From Sphingobacterium nematocida (GTDB lineage Bacteria; Bacteroidota; Bacteroidia; Sphingobacteriales; Sphingobacteriaceae): DNA of 64,000 nucleotides. Under the pieces are notes generated by a model. The model was not told the DNA's origin, did no database searches, and worked only from the letters and a program-made list of their open reading frames with translations. Within the stretch, counting starts at the first letter, position 1. The number at the start of each line of letters is the position of its first letter. Where the stretch lies: NCBI RefSeq assembly GCF_900168125.1, contig NZ_FUZF01000007.1, forward strand, positions 111,200 through 175,199. Reading direction: 5' to 3'. The translations under genes and the position numbers were made by a program. This document shows positions 16,774 through 26,437 of the stretch, one piece after another.

Positions 16774-19700
16774 ATGTTAAAATTCTTAAGTAAACTATTT
16801 GGTAGCAAGTCCGAGCGTGATATCAAAGCTATTCAACCTTATGTAAATAAGATTAAAGATGAATATAGCAAGCTAACCAATCTATCACATGACGAGCTTC
16901 GTGCCAAAACAATTGAATTTAAAGCACGTATTCAGGAATATTTAAAGGAAATCGATGCAGAGATTGCCGAATTAAAGAACAAGTCTGACGATACCAATAC
17001 AGACATGTCTGCCAAAACGGAAGTTTATGAGAAGATTGACAAGCTAACAAAAGATCGTGATAAAAAACTAGAAGAAATATTATTAGAGATATTGCCAGAG
17101 GCATTCGCTGTTGTTAAAGATACTGCGCGTCGTCTTACCGAAAATTCGGTGTTAGAGGTGACGGCTTCAGATTTTGATAGAGAACTGGCTGCTCGTAAAC
17201 CAAATGTCACTATTCAGGGAGATAAAGCCTTATGGAGCAATTCTTGGATTGCTGCGGGAAATGAGGTGAAATGGAACATGGTACACTACGATGTACAGTT
17301 GATTGGTGGTATCGTGTTGCATCAAGGTAAGATTGCGGAGATGTCTACAGGTGAAGGTAAGACGTTAGTCGGTACGCTACCTACTTATTTGAATGCATTA
17401 TCTGGTCAGGGAGTACATATTGTAACCGTCAACGATTACCTAGCGAAACGTGACTCGGAGTGGAATGGTCCACTTTTTGAATTTCACGGCTTGAGCGTAG
17501 ATTGTATTGACAAGCATCAACCAAACTCTCCACAACGTCGCGATGCATACAAGTGTGATATCGTATATGGTACTAATAACGAATTTGGTTTTGACTATTT
17601 GCGTGACAATATGACGCAAACGCCAGATGCAATGGTACAACGTAAATTGCATTTTGCAATGATTGATGAGGTCGACTCTGTATTAATTGATGATGCACGT
17701 ACGCCACTGATTATCTCTGGCCCTATTCCGATGGGAGATCAACACGAATTCTATCAGTTAAAACCAAGAATTGAACGTTTAGTAAACGCACAAAAAGCAT
17801 ATATTAATACTGTATTTAACGAAGCGAAGAAGGCTATCGCTGCTGGTGATACAGATCCTGAAGCCGGAGGCTTGGCGCTATTCCGCTCTTTCAGAGGCTT
17901 ACCTAAGAACAAGGCTTTAATTAAATTCTTGAGTGAAGGCAATCACCGTCAGATTTTGCAAAAGGTAGAAAACTACTATATGCAAGAGCAAAATCGTCAT
18001 ATGCCTAAGGCTGACAAAGAGCTTTTCTTTGTTATCGATGAGAAAAACAACCAGGTTGAGCTTACAGAAAAAGGGATCGAGCTTATTACGGCTTCTGGTG
18101 AAGATCCAAGTTTCTTTATTCTTCCGGATGTTGGGTCAGAGATTGCAGATATTGAGAAATCAACAGCTTCATTAGAAGAAAAAGCTACGCGCAAAGAAGA
18201 GTTGTTACGTGATTACTCTATAAAAGCAGAGCGTATTCATTCGATAAATCAATTATTGAAGGCATATACCTTATTCGAGCGCGATGATCAATACATAGTT
18301 GATGAGGGCAAAGTTAAGATCGTAGATGAACAAACTGGCCGTATAATGGATGGTCGTCGTTATTCTGATGGTTTGCATCAAGCGATTGAAGCTAAGGAAA
18401 ATGTAAAAGTTGAAGATGCTACCCAAACTTATGCTACGGTAACGTTGCAAAACTATTTCCGTATGTATCATAAATTGTCTGGTATGACGGGAACGGCTTC
18501 GACAGAAGCTGGTGAGCTTTGGGAAATCTATAAATTAGATGTTGTTGAAATACCGACAAATAGAGGTATTCAACGTCATGATAAAGAGGATTTTATCTAC
18601 CGTACAGCTCGTGAAAAATATAATGCTGTAGCTCAGGAAATACAAAATTTAACGGAGCAAGGTCGCCCTGTTCTTGTCGGTACGACTTCTGTGGAGATTT
18701 CGGAATTACTGAGTAGGATGCTAAAACTTAGGGGGATTAAGCATAACGTATTAAATGCTAAATTGCACCAAAGAGAAGCAGAAATTGTAGCTGAAGCAGG
18801 ACATCCAGGACAGGTAACAATCGCGACGAATATGGCTGGTCGTGGTACGGATATTAAACTGACAGAAGAAGTTATCAAGGCTGGAGGTTTAGCCATTGTT
18901 GGTACAGAGCGCCACGAATCTCGTCGTGTCGATAGGCAGTTGAGAGGTCGTGCCGGACGTCAAGGTGATCCAGGATCTTCTCAGTTTTTCGTTTCATTAG
19001 AAGATCCGTTGATGCGTTTGTTCGCATCAGAGCGAATCTCCAATATTATGGTGAAGATGGGTGTTGAAGATGGGGAGGTTATGCAACATAGTATGTTGAC
19101 CAAATCCATCGAGCGCGCTCAACGTAAAGTCGAAGAAAATAACTTTGGTATTCGTAAGCGTTTATTGGAGTATGATGATGTCATGAACTCACAGCGTACT
19201 GTAATTTACACTAAACGTAAAAATGCTTTATTTGGAGAGCGTCTGGATGTTGACTTGAACAATGCTATCTATGATGTAGTAGAAGATGTTGTAACTGAAT
19301 CCAAAGAAGGAGGTTCTTATGAAGAGTTCCAAATAGAGGTGATTCGTTTATTTGCTGTAGATCCTGCTGTGACTAGCGAAGAATATACGTCCAGTAGTAT
19401 TCCGGCCTTAACAGATAAGCTTTTTGATCAAATCATAAGTCATTACGAGCAAAAGGCAAAGCATATAGCCGCTCAGACTTTACCTGTTTTAACAAATGTA
19501 ATGGCTGAACGAGGAGACATGATTGAAAATATCGTTGTTCCTTTTACAGATGGTATTCGTGGCATACAAGTTGCGACAAACCTTAAAAAGGCTATTGAGA
19601 CGGAAGGTAAAGAGGTATTCCGTTCTTTTGAAAAAGGTGTTGTTTTAGCTTTGATAGATGAAGCTTGGAAGGAACATTTACGCGAGATGGATGATTTGAA

Positions 19701-20067
19701 ACAATCGGTTCAGAATGCTGTCTATGAACAAAAAGATCCGATTATTATCTATAAAATGGAAGCCTTTAACCTATTTAAAGGAATGTTGTCTAGTATGAAC
19801 AAGGAGATTGTAAGTTTTCTTTTCAAAGGTGAGATCCCTGGACAAGCTCCACAACAGGTACAGGAAGCAAAGCCGGTCGTTCAGCCAAAGGTTATAGCGA
19901 CAAAAGAAGATTTAAGTTCTCCTACAGGTGTTTCTGAAGAGGATATTGATAATAAATCGGGGCAGGTAACTCAACCCATCAAGAAAGATCAAGTTATAGG
20001 ACGAAATGATGAATGTCCTTGTGGATCAGGGTTAAAGTATAAAAACTGTCACGGTAAAAACGGATAA
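16774..20067 (+). CDS. secA: Protein translocase subunit SecA
   Basis: ATPase that drives preproteins through SecYEG. 1097 residues, longer than the roughly 900 of E. coli SecA, as is usual in Bacteroidota. Walker A MSTGEGKTL and the DEAD-like box MIDEVDSVLIDDARTPLIISG are present. The second ATPase half has TNMAGRGTDIKL and RQLRGRAGRQGDPGSSQFF. The C-terminal zinc module CPCGSGLKYKNCHG binds SecB or ribosomes in other species. The extra length includes a charged coiled insert near residues 50-90 and one near 335-410. A SPOR-domain gene follows 11 bases downstream. Confidence 0.98.
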   Translation: MLKFLSKLFGSKSERDIKAIQPYVNKIKDEYSKLTNLSHDELRAKTIEFKARIQEYLKEIDAEIAELKNKSDDTNTDMSAKTEVYEKIDKLTKDRDKKLEEILLEILPEAFAVVKDTARRLTENSVLEVTASDFDRELAARKPNVTIQGDKALWSNSWIAAGNEVKWNMVHYDVQLIGGIVLHQGKIAEMSTGEGKTLVGTLPTYLNALSGQGVHIVTVNDYLAKRDSEWNGPLFEFHGLSVDCIDKHQPNSPQRRDAYKCDIVYGTNNEFGFDYLRDNMTQTPDAMVQRKLHFAMIDEVDSVLIDDARTPLIISGPIPMGDQHEFYQLKPRIERLVNAQKAYINTVFNEAKKAIAAGDTDPEAGGLALFRSFRGLPKNKALIKFLSEGNHRQILQKVENYYMQEQNRHMPKADKELFFVIDEKNNQVELTEKGIELITASGEDPSFFILPDVGSEIADIEKSTASLEEKATRKEELLRDYSIKAERIHSINQLLKAYTLFERDDQYIVDEGKVKIVDEQTGRIMDGRRYSDGLHQAIEAKENVKVEDATQTYATVTLQNYFRMYHKLSGMTGTASTEAGELWEIYKLDVVEIPTNRGIQRHDKEDFIYRTAREKYNAVAQEIQNLTEQGRPVLVGTTSVEISELLSRMLKLRGIKHNVLNAKLHQREAEIVAEAGHPGQVTIATNMAGRGTDIKLTEEVIKAGGLAIVGTERHESRRVDRQLRGRAGRQGDPGSSQFFVSLEDPLMRLFASERISNIMVKMGVEDGEVMQHSMLTKSIERAQRKVEENNFGIRKRLLEYDDVMNSQRTVIYTKRKNALFGERLDVDLNNAIYDVVEDVVTESKEGGSYEEFQIEVIRLFAVDPAVTSEEYTSSSIPALTDKLFDQIISHYEQKAKHIAAQTLPVLTNVMAERGDMIENIVVPFTDGIRGIQVATNLKKAIETEGKEVFRSFEKGVVLALIDEAWKEHLREMDDLKQSVQNAVYEQKDPIIIYKMEAFNLFKGMLSSMNKEIVSFLFKGEIPGQAPQQVQEAKPVVQPKVIATKEDLSSPTGVSEEDIDNKSGQVTQPIKKDQVIGRNDECPCGSGLKYKNCHGKNG

Positions 20068-20078
20068 AAGATAAAGTA

Positions 20079-20534
20079 ATGTTGAAAAAAGGGTTGATTT
20101 TGGGGTTCGTTCTAGGGACAATGATATTGTCTACTAAAGCACAGCAAACGGGTGTCGTTGAAGTATCTAAGGATACGCTGATTTCCATTTTGCAAAGTTT
20201 CAGAGCAGAACATGAAATCAACCCAACAACTACACGTACTATTAGCTTAGGACCAAAGGTTGTAGATAAAAGTAAGGCCACTCGTGTCAAGAGAAAAGGT
20301 TTTCGTGTACAGATATACTCTGGCTCGAATAGAAATGAAGCCTATGCTATTCAAGGACGATTTAAGAATCAGTACTCGGATATGGATAGTTATATAAACT
20401 ATGATGAACCGAACTATAGAGTGAAAGTTGGTGACTTTACGAGTCGATCTGAAGCGAATAATTTCATGCGTGTCTTAAGGAATCAATACAGCAATGTTTT
20501 CGTTTTTCAAGAAGACATTTGGGTATGGGAATAA
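20079..20534 (+). CDS. Secreted SPOR-domain protein
   Basis: 151 residues. Signal peptide MLKKGLILGFVLGTMILSTKAQ, then a low-complexity stretch and a C-terminal SPOR domain: GFRVQIYSGSNRNEAYAIQGRFKNQY through YRVKVGDFTSRSEANNFMRVLRNQY. SPOR domains bind denuded glycan strands of peptidoglycan, often at the septum. It is the second gene after secA (11-base gap), 12 bases before the amidohydrolase. Confidence 0.88.
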   Translation: MLKKGLILGFVLGTMILSTKAQQTGVVEVSKDTLISILQSFRAEHEINPTTTRTISLGPKVVDKSKATRVKRKGFRVQIYSGSNRNEAYAIQGRFKNQYSDMDSYINYDEPNYRVKVGDFTSRSEANNFMRVLRNQYSNVFVFQEDIWVWE

Positions 20535-20546
20535 AGCTGTCCAGTT

Positions 20547-21737
20547 ATGAATAACCTCAAGTTTGATATCCAACAGCTAGCAAAAGCTCTTTTTACAGAA
20601 ACTGTCAATATACGTCGTCATCTTCATCGTAATCCAGAACTTTCGTTTGAGGAATTTGAAACCGCGACATTCGTAAAGAAGATTTTATCAGAGCTTGGTA
20701 TCAGTTACCAAGCTATGGCGAATACGGGAGTTGTCGGTCTTATTAAGGGAGAATTGCCCTCTGATAAGGTCATTGCTTTGCGCGCAGATATGGATGCTCT
20801 TCCTATCATGGAGGTAGAGGGGCGATCATACGGTTCACAGCGGCCAGGTGTTATGCATGCTTGTGGGCATGATGTACATACTTCTTCCCTATTGGGCGTT
20901 GCGAAGATTTTGCAAGAGCTGCGGCCTCATTTTGGTGGGACGGTAAAGTTAATATTTCAACCTGGAGAAGAAAAGCTTCCTGGTGGAGCTTCTTTAATGA
21001 TTAAGGAAGGGGTATTGAATAACCCTAACCCAACAGCTATCTTTGGCCAACATGTGATGCCCTTTATTGAAGTTGGCAAGGTCGGATTTAAGTCGGGGCA
21101 GTATATGGCTTCTACCGACGAACTTTATATGACAGTCAAAGGTAAAGGAGGCCATGGAGCTCATCCACATCAGAATATAGACCCAATTGCTATAACAGCT
21201 CAAATTATAACCGCCTTACAGCAGGTCGTAAGTAGGTACGCTGATCCAAGAATTCCAACAGTGTTGTCCTGGGGAAAGATCGCGGCTAATGGAGCAACGA
21301 ATATTATTCCAAATGAGGTCTATTTGGAAGGAACGTTTCGTACCTATGATGAAAAATGGCGGGAAGGAGCGCATCAGCGAATGACAAGTATGGCCAAAGG
21401 AATTGCAGAAGCTATGGGAGCTACTTGCGATTTTGAGGTGCGTAAAGGTTATCCTTTTTTGACGAATGATCCCGCTTTAACAAATAAATCAAGGATTCTT
21501 GCCGAGGAGTATTTGGGAAAAGAAAATGTTGTTGATTTGGAGCTTTGGCCCGCAGGCGAGGATTTCGCATATTATTCACAAGAGATTCCTGCTTGTTTTT
21601 ATCGACTAGGAACAGGAAATGTGGCCAAAGGAATTAATTCGGCCGTCCATACCTCCACATTTGATATTGACGAAGATGCTTTGCAGTTGAGTATCGGTCT
21701 GATGGCCTATATCACGATAGGCGAGTTGAATTCTTAG
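20547..21737 (+). CDS. M20 family amidohydrolase (N-acyl-amino-acid deacylase-like)
   Basis: 396 residues. Zinc peptidase-like fold: ALRADMDALPI and MHACGHDVHTSSLLGVA carry metal ligands (Asp, His, Cys), FQPGEEKLPGGASLMIKEG supplies the catalytic Glu pair, and AHPHQNIDPI marks the dimerisation domain. These match the M20D amidohydrolase/hippuricase subfamily. The substrate could be N-acyl amino acids or peptidoglycan-derived amides; it cannot be told from sequence. No signal peptide, so cytoplasmic. Confidence 0.9.
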   Translation: MNNLKFDIQQLAKALFTETVNIRRHLHRNPELSFEEFETATFVKKILSELGISYQAMANTGVVGLIKGELPSDKVIALRADMDALPIMEVEGRSYGSQRPGVMHACGHDVHTSSLLGVAKILQELRPHFGGTVKLIFQPGEEKLPGGASLMIKEGVLNNPNPTAIFGQHVMPFIEVGKVGFKSGQYMASTDELYMTVKGKGGHGAHPHQNIDPIAITAQIITALQQVVSRYADPRIPTVLSWGKIAANGATNIIPNEVYLEGTFRTYDEKWREGAHQRMTSMAKGIAEAMGATCDFEVRKGYPFLTNDPALTNKSRILAEEYLGKENVVDLELWPAGEDFAYYSQEIPACFYRLGTGNVAKGINSAVHTSTFDIDEDALQLSIGLMAYITIGELNS

Positions 21738-21754
21738 CATTTAGCTTCTGAAAA

Positions 21755-22318
21755 ATGTCTTCACATCATATTGTACGGGAGAACCAAGAGCCTGCGCTTC
21801 TAATCCAAGACTTTAAAGCTCTGGATAGGGAAATGTTAGATCAACTTTTAGAGTGGTCCCCTACTATTATTGTTGATGAATATGCTGTAGATTTTCTTCT
21901 TGCCGAGGAAATAAAAATAGATATCGTTTTTTCCAAAAGCACACCCTTTTTTATTCAGGAGCAGACTAAGCTATTTTCTATTAGAGATTCCTTTTTAGAT
22001 AGTGCTTTTGATTATTTAATTTCTAATTCGTATTCTGCGGTGAATATCCTTTGTTCGAGTCTCGATAGTTTGGCAGATAAATATGCTGCATTCATTAACA
22101 TTGTAGCCTTTTACGATAATAAGAGATATGTTTATGTACAAGGGCATTATGAAAAGTGGAAGCAGAATGGGGAGAAAGTCTATGTAAATGAGGGAGCAGT
22201 GAAGTCCTTAGAAGGATTGAGGAGGCTTGGCCAGGGTGTCTTCGAAACAACGCATAGCGGCTTCTTTCGATTGGATTTCAATTCCTCAGACTTCATCTGC
22301 GTGGGTGAAGATATTTAA
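21755..22318 (+). CDS. Thiamine pyrophosphokinase-like protein, catalytic motif not seen
   Basis: 187 residues. MSSHHIVRENQEPALLIQDF is the start of a Sphingobacteriaceae family usually labelled thiamine pyrophosphokinase, and the layout (Rossmann-like N-terminus, beta-rich C-terminus ending FFRLDFNSSDFICVGEDI) agrees. However, the Asp-rich catalytic loop (GDFDS-like) of real TPK enzymes is absent; the equivalent region reads KIDIVFSKSTPFF. It may be a sensor or a different enzyme. It converges with the M28 peptidase gene, the two stop codons sharing one TTAA. Confidence 0.6.
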   Translation: MSSHHIVRENQEPALLIQDFKALDREMLDQLLEWSPTIIVDEYAVDFLLAEEIKIDIVFSKSTPFFIQEQTKLFSIRDSFLDSAFDYLISNSYSAVNILCSSLDSLADKYAAFINIVAFYDNKRYVYVQGHYEKWKQNGEKVYVNEGAVKSLEGLRRLGQGVFETTHSGFFRLDFNSSDFICVGEDI

Positions 22319-23616
22319 TCTTTAAGTTTTTCTACACGGCTGGGTGTTTGGGAGCCATTAATGATACCAGTAGCTCCGATAGCAATAGCTTCAATACTTG
22401 ACTTTATATTATCAATATCTAAAGTACTGACATCATCTTTGACCGTATGATAAAACTCATCTTTGTCAATCTGAGAAGTAGAAAAGGTATGTGCGGGTAC
22501 CCCTAATGCCGCTAGAACAGCATTGTCACTACGATAGAACAGGTTTTGTTGCGGATAGGGATCTGGGTAAAATTTGAAAGAAGATCCAATTAGATTTTGT
22601 TGCATGAGGCTTCCGAGGTTCGATTTGTCATAGCCCGTTATGTAAAGAGAGTTTGGGCCAAACTTTGCGTCTTTTCCGATCATTTCTATGTTTATCATGG
22701 CTACAACACTGTCCGCATTGATATTGTTTGAAAAGTACTTGGAACCAAACATGCCAATTTCCTCCGCTGTAAAAGCCACAAATATTAAAGTTCGTTCATT
22801 ATTATTAAGACTCTTATAATATTTTGCCAGACTGATCATTGCTGTTGTTCCAGACGCATCATCATCGGCTCCATTAGCGATCGAGTCCTGTCCTTCGGAC
22901 TTGATTATGCCAATATGGTCATAATGAGCAGAAAATATCACGTATTTATTAGGTTTTGACTTTCCAGGAATAACTCCTGCCACATTTGAAAGGGAAATGG
23001 CCTTTACATTGTTATTGCTTACTATTTCAAAGTCTTTTGCTATTTTATCGGCAATGACGAAAACTTTAGTTGCTGAGGAGCCCGTTGCTGAAACAATATT
23101 TTCTTTGTTATAGATTTTGTTAAAGCGGGCTATAAACGAATTAAAAGTGGGATCGACAACGATTATGGCATTCTCATTCGATTGAGCAAAAGCTCTAAAG
23201 GAGCTTGCAAAATCGTCCTTTTTAGTTATAGTATATACAGGAATATTTGAGGAGGCATTCCAGCGGGTATGGGTTTCATCTCCCAATATCAGAAAGCTGC
23301 TTTGCTCTAAAATATTGCCATCCCAGGTAATGGAGCTATTTAGTCTACTGACCTGTTGCATGAAAAAAGTTTGCCTATAATTGCTTTCTGTGTACGAGTT
23401 AAGGCCGATCAAGCGAAATTCCTGTGCGATAAAATCTGCTGCCCGGTCTGCGTTCTCAGTTAGCGCATGGCGTCCCTTCATATCGTCCGAAGCTAGTGTA
23501 TTTAAAATTCTTTCGATATAAGGTTTGTCTATTATCGATTGTGAAGGCGTCTGACTGAAAGCAGAGCTGCTGAGGAATAATGTAGAGAGTAAGGGGAGTA
23601 AAAGGCTGTATTTCAT
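22315..23616 (-). CDS. Secreted M28 family zinc aminopeptidase
   Basis: 433 residues from the ATG at 23616. The signal peptide MKYSLLLPLLSTLFLSSSAFS starts there; an open frame 12 codons longer would hide it. Metal ligands are seen in SAHYDHIG, GADDDASGTT, FTAEEIGMFGS and the C-terminal HTVKDDVSTLD. The N-terminal 200 residues form a PA-like insert, as in other secreted M28 enzymes. It probably trims peptides in the periplasm or outside. Confidence 0.9.
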   Translation of the reverse strand: MKYSLLLPLLSTLFLSSSAFSQTPSQSIIDKPYIERILNTLASDDMKGRHALTENADRAADFIAQEFRLIGLNSYTESNYRQTFFMQQVSRLNSSITWDGNILEQSSFLILGDETHTRWNASSNIPVYTITKKDDFASSFRAFAQSNENAIIVVDPTFNSFIARFNKIYNKENIVSATGSSATKVFVIADKIAKDFEIVSNNNVKAISLSNVAGVIPGKSKPNKYVIFSAHYDHIGIIKSEGQDSIANGADDDASGTTAMISLAKYYKSLNNNERTLIFVAFTAEEIGMFGSKYFSNNINADSVVAMINIEMIGKDAKFGPNSLYITGYDKSNLGSLMQQNLIGSSFKFYPDPYPQQNLFYRSDNAVLAALGVPAHTFSTSQIDKDEFYHTVKDDVSTLDIDNIKSSIEAIAIGATGIINGSQTPSRVEKLKD

Positions 23617-23815
23617 CTTTTCTGTTTTAGGAATCGTGGTACAATTTAGCAAATATGGCTGAAATAATTTTTTTAGTTATGTATTCGGGAATTTCAAGCA
23701 TTTTATCTAAGTTTGATTATATTAAGTTAAAACAAAGAAATATCCTTGTTGTTTATAGGGTGTTCAATCCCAATTCATAAGGGAGTAAATATTGACAAAC
23801 GAAAATCAAATATAT

Positions 23816-24130
23816 ATGAAAGAAGTTACAGTTCAAGAGTTAAAATCAATGATGGATCAAAATGAGCAATTTCAGTTGATTGACGTTCGCGAATCATTCG
23901 AATATGAGGTTTCTAATTTGAATGGGTTAAATATACCTTTAGCAGGGATCTTAATAGAATCGGAAAAGGTCTCTAAAGATATTCCGGTTATTATTCAATG
24001 TCGTTCTGGAAAACGTAGTGCACAAGCGGTTATGTTATTAGAGCAGCAAGGGTTTGAAAATTTATCGAACCTTAAGGGCGGAATATTGGCTTGGAAGGAA
24101 GAAATCGATCCTGATATTGACGTGTACTAA
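23816..24130 (+). CDS. Rhodanese-like domain protein
   Basis: 104 residues from the ATG at 23816; a TTG at 23792 preceded by GGAG (6-base gap) would give 8 more residues and cannot be excluded. The single rhodanese domain runs VTVQELKSMMDQNEQFQLIDVRE to LKGGILAWKEE. The active loop CRSGKRS holds the catalytic Cys. Such stand-alone domains carry sulfur or bind thiols, often partnering with other sulfur-transfer enzymes. The ATG is chosen for the A-rich upstream that Bacteroidota favour and for the normal family N-terminus. Confidence 0.85.
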   Translation: MKEVTVQELKSMMDQNEQFQLIDVRESFEYEVSNLNGLNIPLAGILIESEKVSKDIPVIIQCRSGKRSAQAVMLLEQQGFENLSNLKGGILAWKEEIDPDIDVY

Positions 24131-24178
24131 AATAGCGACGAGAATTTAAAATCTAGTTCGCGTTAATTTGTTGATAAT

Positions 24179-24209
24179 AAAAGAGGTATTCGAAAGATTA
24201 CCTCTTTTT
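24179..24209 (+). terminator. Terminator after the rhodanese gene
   Basis: 10-bp perfect stem (24179-24188 with 24199-24208), 10-base loop, ending in a T tract. The remaining 190 bases to gdhA hold no gene. Confidence 0.75.
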
Positions 24210-24401
24210 GTTTTGCACGTGTTATGGGAGGCTTATGGCGGTTAGCTATTGATTTTACGATAAAAATTACAAGCTTTGTAAGCTACAGATGATGAATTAG
24301 TATTGTCGATGTTCTTTTATTGATATTTTGGTAAAAAAGCTGAATGTCAGTGTTTTCGTGGGCTGTTTTTGTTAATTTTATATAACAAATTATAGACGCA
24401 T

Positions 24402-25820
24402 ATGTCAACAAAAAATACGTATAGCTTTTTTAAAGGAGTGGAACGAAGCTTCGATAAAGCGGCCAAATTCACTCGGTTTTCTAAGGGAATATTAGAACAA
24501 ATAAAGGCGTGTAATTCTATTTTGCAGGTGAAATTCCCAGTTCGGATTGGTGATCAAATTGAGGTTATAGAAGCCTATAGAGTGCAACATTCTCATCATA
24601 AATTACCTTGTAAAGGCGGAATTCGGTTTAGCATGGAGGTTAATCAGGATGAAGTGATGGCTCTTGCTGCCCTGATGACCTACAAATGCGCTATAGTGAA
24701 CGTGCCGTTTGGCGGCGGTAAAGGTGGAATTAAGATCGATTCATCTAAATATACGGTCTCTGATTTAGAAAGGATAACTCGCCGCTATACTTCTGAATTG
24801 TGTAAAAAGAACTTTATCGGACCGGGAATAGATGTTCCTGCTCCAGATTATGGGACGAGTGGAAGGGAAATGAGTTGGATTGTAGATACATACTCTTCTC
24901 TAAATCCGAATGATGTTAATGCTATGGCATGTGTTACGGGAAAACCGATCTCCCAAGGCGGCGTTAGAGGACGGGTAGAAGCGACTGGATTAGGTGTGTT
25001 TTTCGGCATACGGGAGGCATGCTCTATCGAAGAAGATATGAAAAAGCTTGGGTTAACGACAGGGATAAAAGGTAAGAGAATTATTGTACAAGGTTTGGGA
25101 AATGTTGGATATCATGCTGCCAAGTACTGTCAAAATGCTGGAGCCATTATTGTTGGATTGATTGAATATAATGGTGCAATCTATAATGAGGAGGGTATAG
25201 ATGTCGATGTAGCGCAAGCATATCGATCAAAGAATGGATCGCTTTTGAATTTTCCAGGAGCAAAAAATATCGAAAAGGCTGAAGAGGGGCTAGAGCAGGT
25301 TTGTGATATTTTAATCCCGGCAGCTTTGGAGGCCGTCGTCCACGCGGGAAATGCGGACCTTATTCAAGCAAAGATAATCGGTGAGGCTGCAAATGGACCA
25401 TTGACGCCAGAAGCGGATGAAATTCTTAACAAAAAGGGCATATTGGTGATACCTGATATGTATCTTAATGCAGGAGGTGTTACGGTTTCTTATTTTGAAT
25501 GGCTAAAAAATTTAAGTCATGTTCGTTATGGTCGTTTAGAGAAACGATTTAGTGAAAATCGTTATGCAGAAATTGTGAACTCCGTAGAGGATCTCACAAA
25601 TAAGAAAATATCAGAAAAGGAGCGTAAGCTGATTTTGAAGGGGCCTGATGAGATTGATTTGGTTCACTCTGGTTTGGAAGATACGATGATGGGATCTTAT
25701 CAAGAGATTCGTGATGTCTGGATGAATACGCCTGGTGTAGAAGATTTGAGAACAGCGGCATTTATCTGTGCCATTAATAAGATTGGTGTGGCTTACGAGG
25801 AACTAGGTATTTTTCCATAA
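24402..25820 (+). CDS. gdhA: Glutamate dehydrogenase (Glu/Leu/Phe/Val family)
   Basis: 472 residues. Interconverts glutamate and 2-oxoglutarate plus ammonia. [15 protein letters not shown] and the catalytic region [14 protein letters not shown] are present, as is [19 protein letters not shown]. The nucleotide-binding motif is [12 protein letters not shown]. The start [23 protein letters not shown] is normal for this family, a NAD-type dehydrogenase of about 420-475 residues. It stands alone upstream of two small membrane genes. Confidence 0.93.
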   Translation: MSTKNTYSFFKGVERSFDKAAKFTRFSKGILEQIKACNSILQVKFPVRIGDQIEVIEAYRVQHSHHKLPCKGGIRFSMEVNQDEVMALAALMTYKCAIVNVPFGGGKGGIKIDSSKYTVSDLERITRRYTSELCKKNFIGPGIDVPAPDYGTSGREMSWIVDTYSSLNPNDVNAMACVTGKPISQGGVRGRVEATGLGVFFGIREACSIEEDMKKLGLTTGIKGKRIIVQGLGNVGYHAAKYCQNAGAIIVGLIEYNGAIYNEEGIDVDVAQAYRSKNGSLLNFPGAKNIEKAEEGLEQVCDILIPAALEAVVHAGNADLIQAKIIGEAANGPLTPEADEILNKKGILVIPDMYLNAGGVTVSYFEWLKNLSHVRYGRLEKRFSENRYAEIVNSVEDLTNKKISEKERKLILKGPDEIDLVHSGLEDTMMGSYQEIRDVWMNTPGVEDLRTAAFICAINKIGVAYEELGIFP

Positions 25821-25850
25821 ACCCTGATCCTTTTTTCGTATTTTCGAAGC

Positions 25851-26153
25851 ATGAAAAATTTATTTCACCAGACTAAACAGGCATTCTATTTTAGTCTGGC
25901 TTTTTATTTATTGACAATAGCGATGATGGTGCTTAAGGTGCCCTTTTCCTTAGTGTTGTTTAGTGTATCATTGTTAATATCTATGATCTGGGTCATGCTG
26001 GTGTTACGAGAGGTTATGTTATCGACGAGGGTGAACAACGTAGAACGTGTCGTTTTAATACTTTTTGTTATTTTGACAAATATTCTAGGAGGTATCGTAT
26101 ATTTTGTATTTGTTAGAGAGCGGGTAATTGGTAAAGAAAATATAAAAAAATGA
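25851..26153 (+). CDS. Small membrane protein, PLDc_N-like end
   Basis: 100 residues with three hydrophobic segments (about 14-32, 35-52 and 66-86). The C-terminal ILTNILGGIVYFVFVRERVIG resembles the short PLDc_N membrane module found at the N-terminus of cardiolipin synthases and in tiny stand-alone proteins. No enzyme domain follows. Its stop overlaps the next start by 4 bp (ATGA). A TATTTTCG box (25839-25846) sits 4 bases before the start codon. Confidence 0.75.
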   Translation: MKNLFHQTKQAFYFSLAFYLLTIAMMVLKVPFSLVLFSVSLLISMIWVMLVLREVMLSTRVNNVERVVLILFVILTNILGGIVYFVFVRERVIGKENIKK

Positions 26154-26380
26154 AGAAACATTTTATTTTAAACTTGCTACTGAATTTAGGTATAATCTTT
26201 TTGATTATGAGTGGTGTTGCTGCTTACCAAAGCGGTAATATGTTGATTTTAGGAGCCGCTATAGCTATATCTGTTGTTTTAATCTATTTGAAGGTGGTTC
26301 TTCTGAAATATGTGAAGACAGATTTGGTAAAGCGACAAAAAGAAAAGGCCTCTACGGGGAGCAAAAATAAAAAGGGTTAA
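26150..26380 (+). CDS. Small membrane protein, unknown
   Basis: 76 residues with two membrane segments (about 7-26 and 30-52) and a basic tail (KRQKEKASTGSKNKKG). No family name is claimed. It is translationally coupled to the preceding gene (4-bp overlap), and its stop lies inside the next terminator palindrome. Confidence 0.7.
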   Translation: MKKHFILNLLLNLGIIFLIMSGVAAYQSGNMLILGAAIAISVVLIYLKVVLLKYVKTDLVKRQKEKASTGSKNKKG

Positions 26381-26402
26381 TATTTAAATATTAACCCTTT
26401 TT
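26369..26402. terminator. Bidirectional terminator
   Basis: 34-bp perfect palindrome (two 17-base arms, no spacer) rich in A and T at the ends, so it can stop transcription from both sides. It separates the small membrane gene from gcvT, which converges on it. Confidence 0.9.
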
Positions 26403-26437
26403 ATTTTTTATTTATAATACCTATACTTTGCAGTGTA

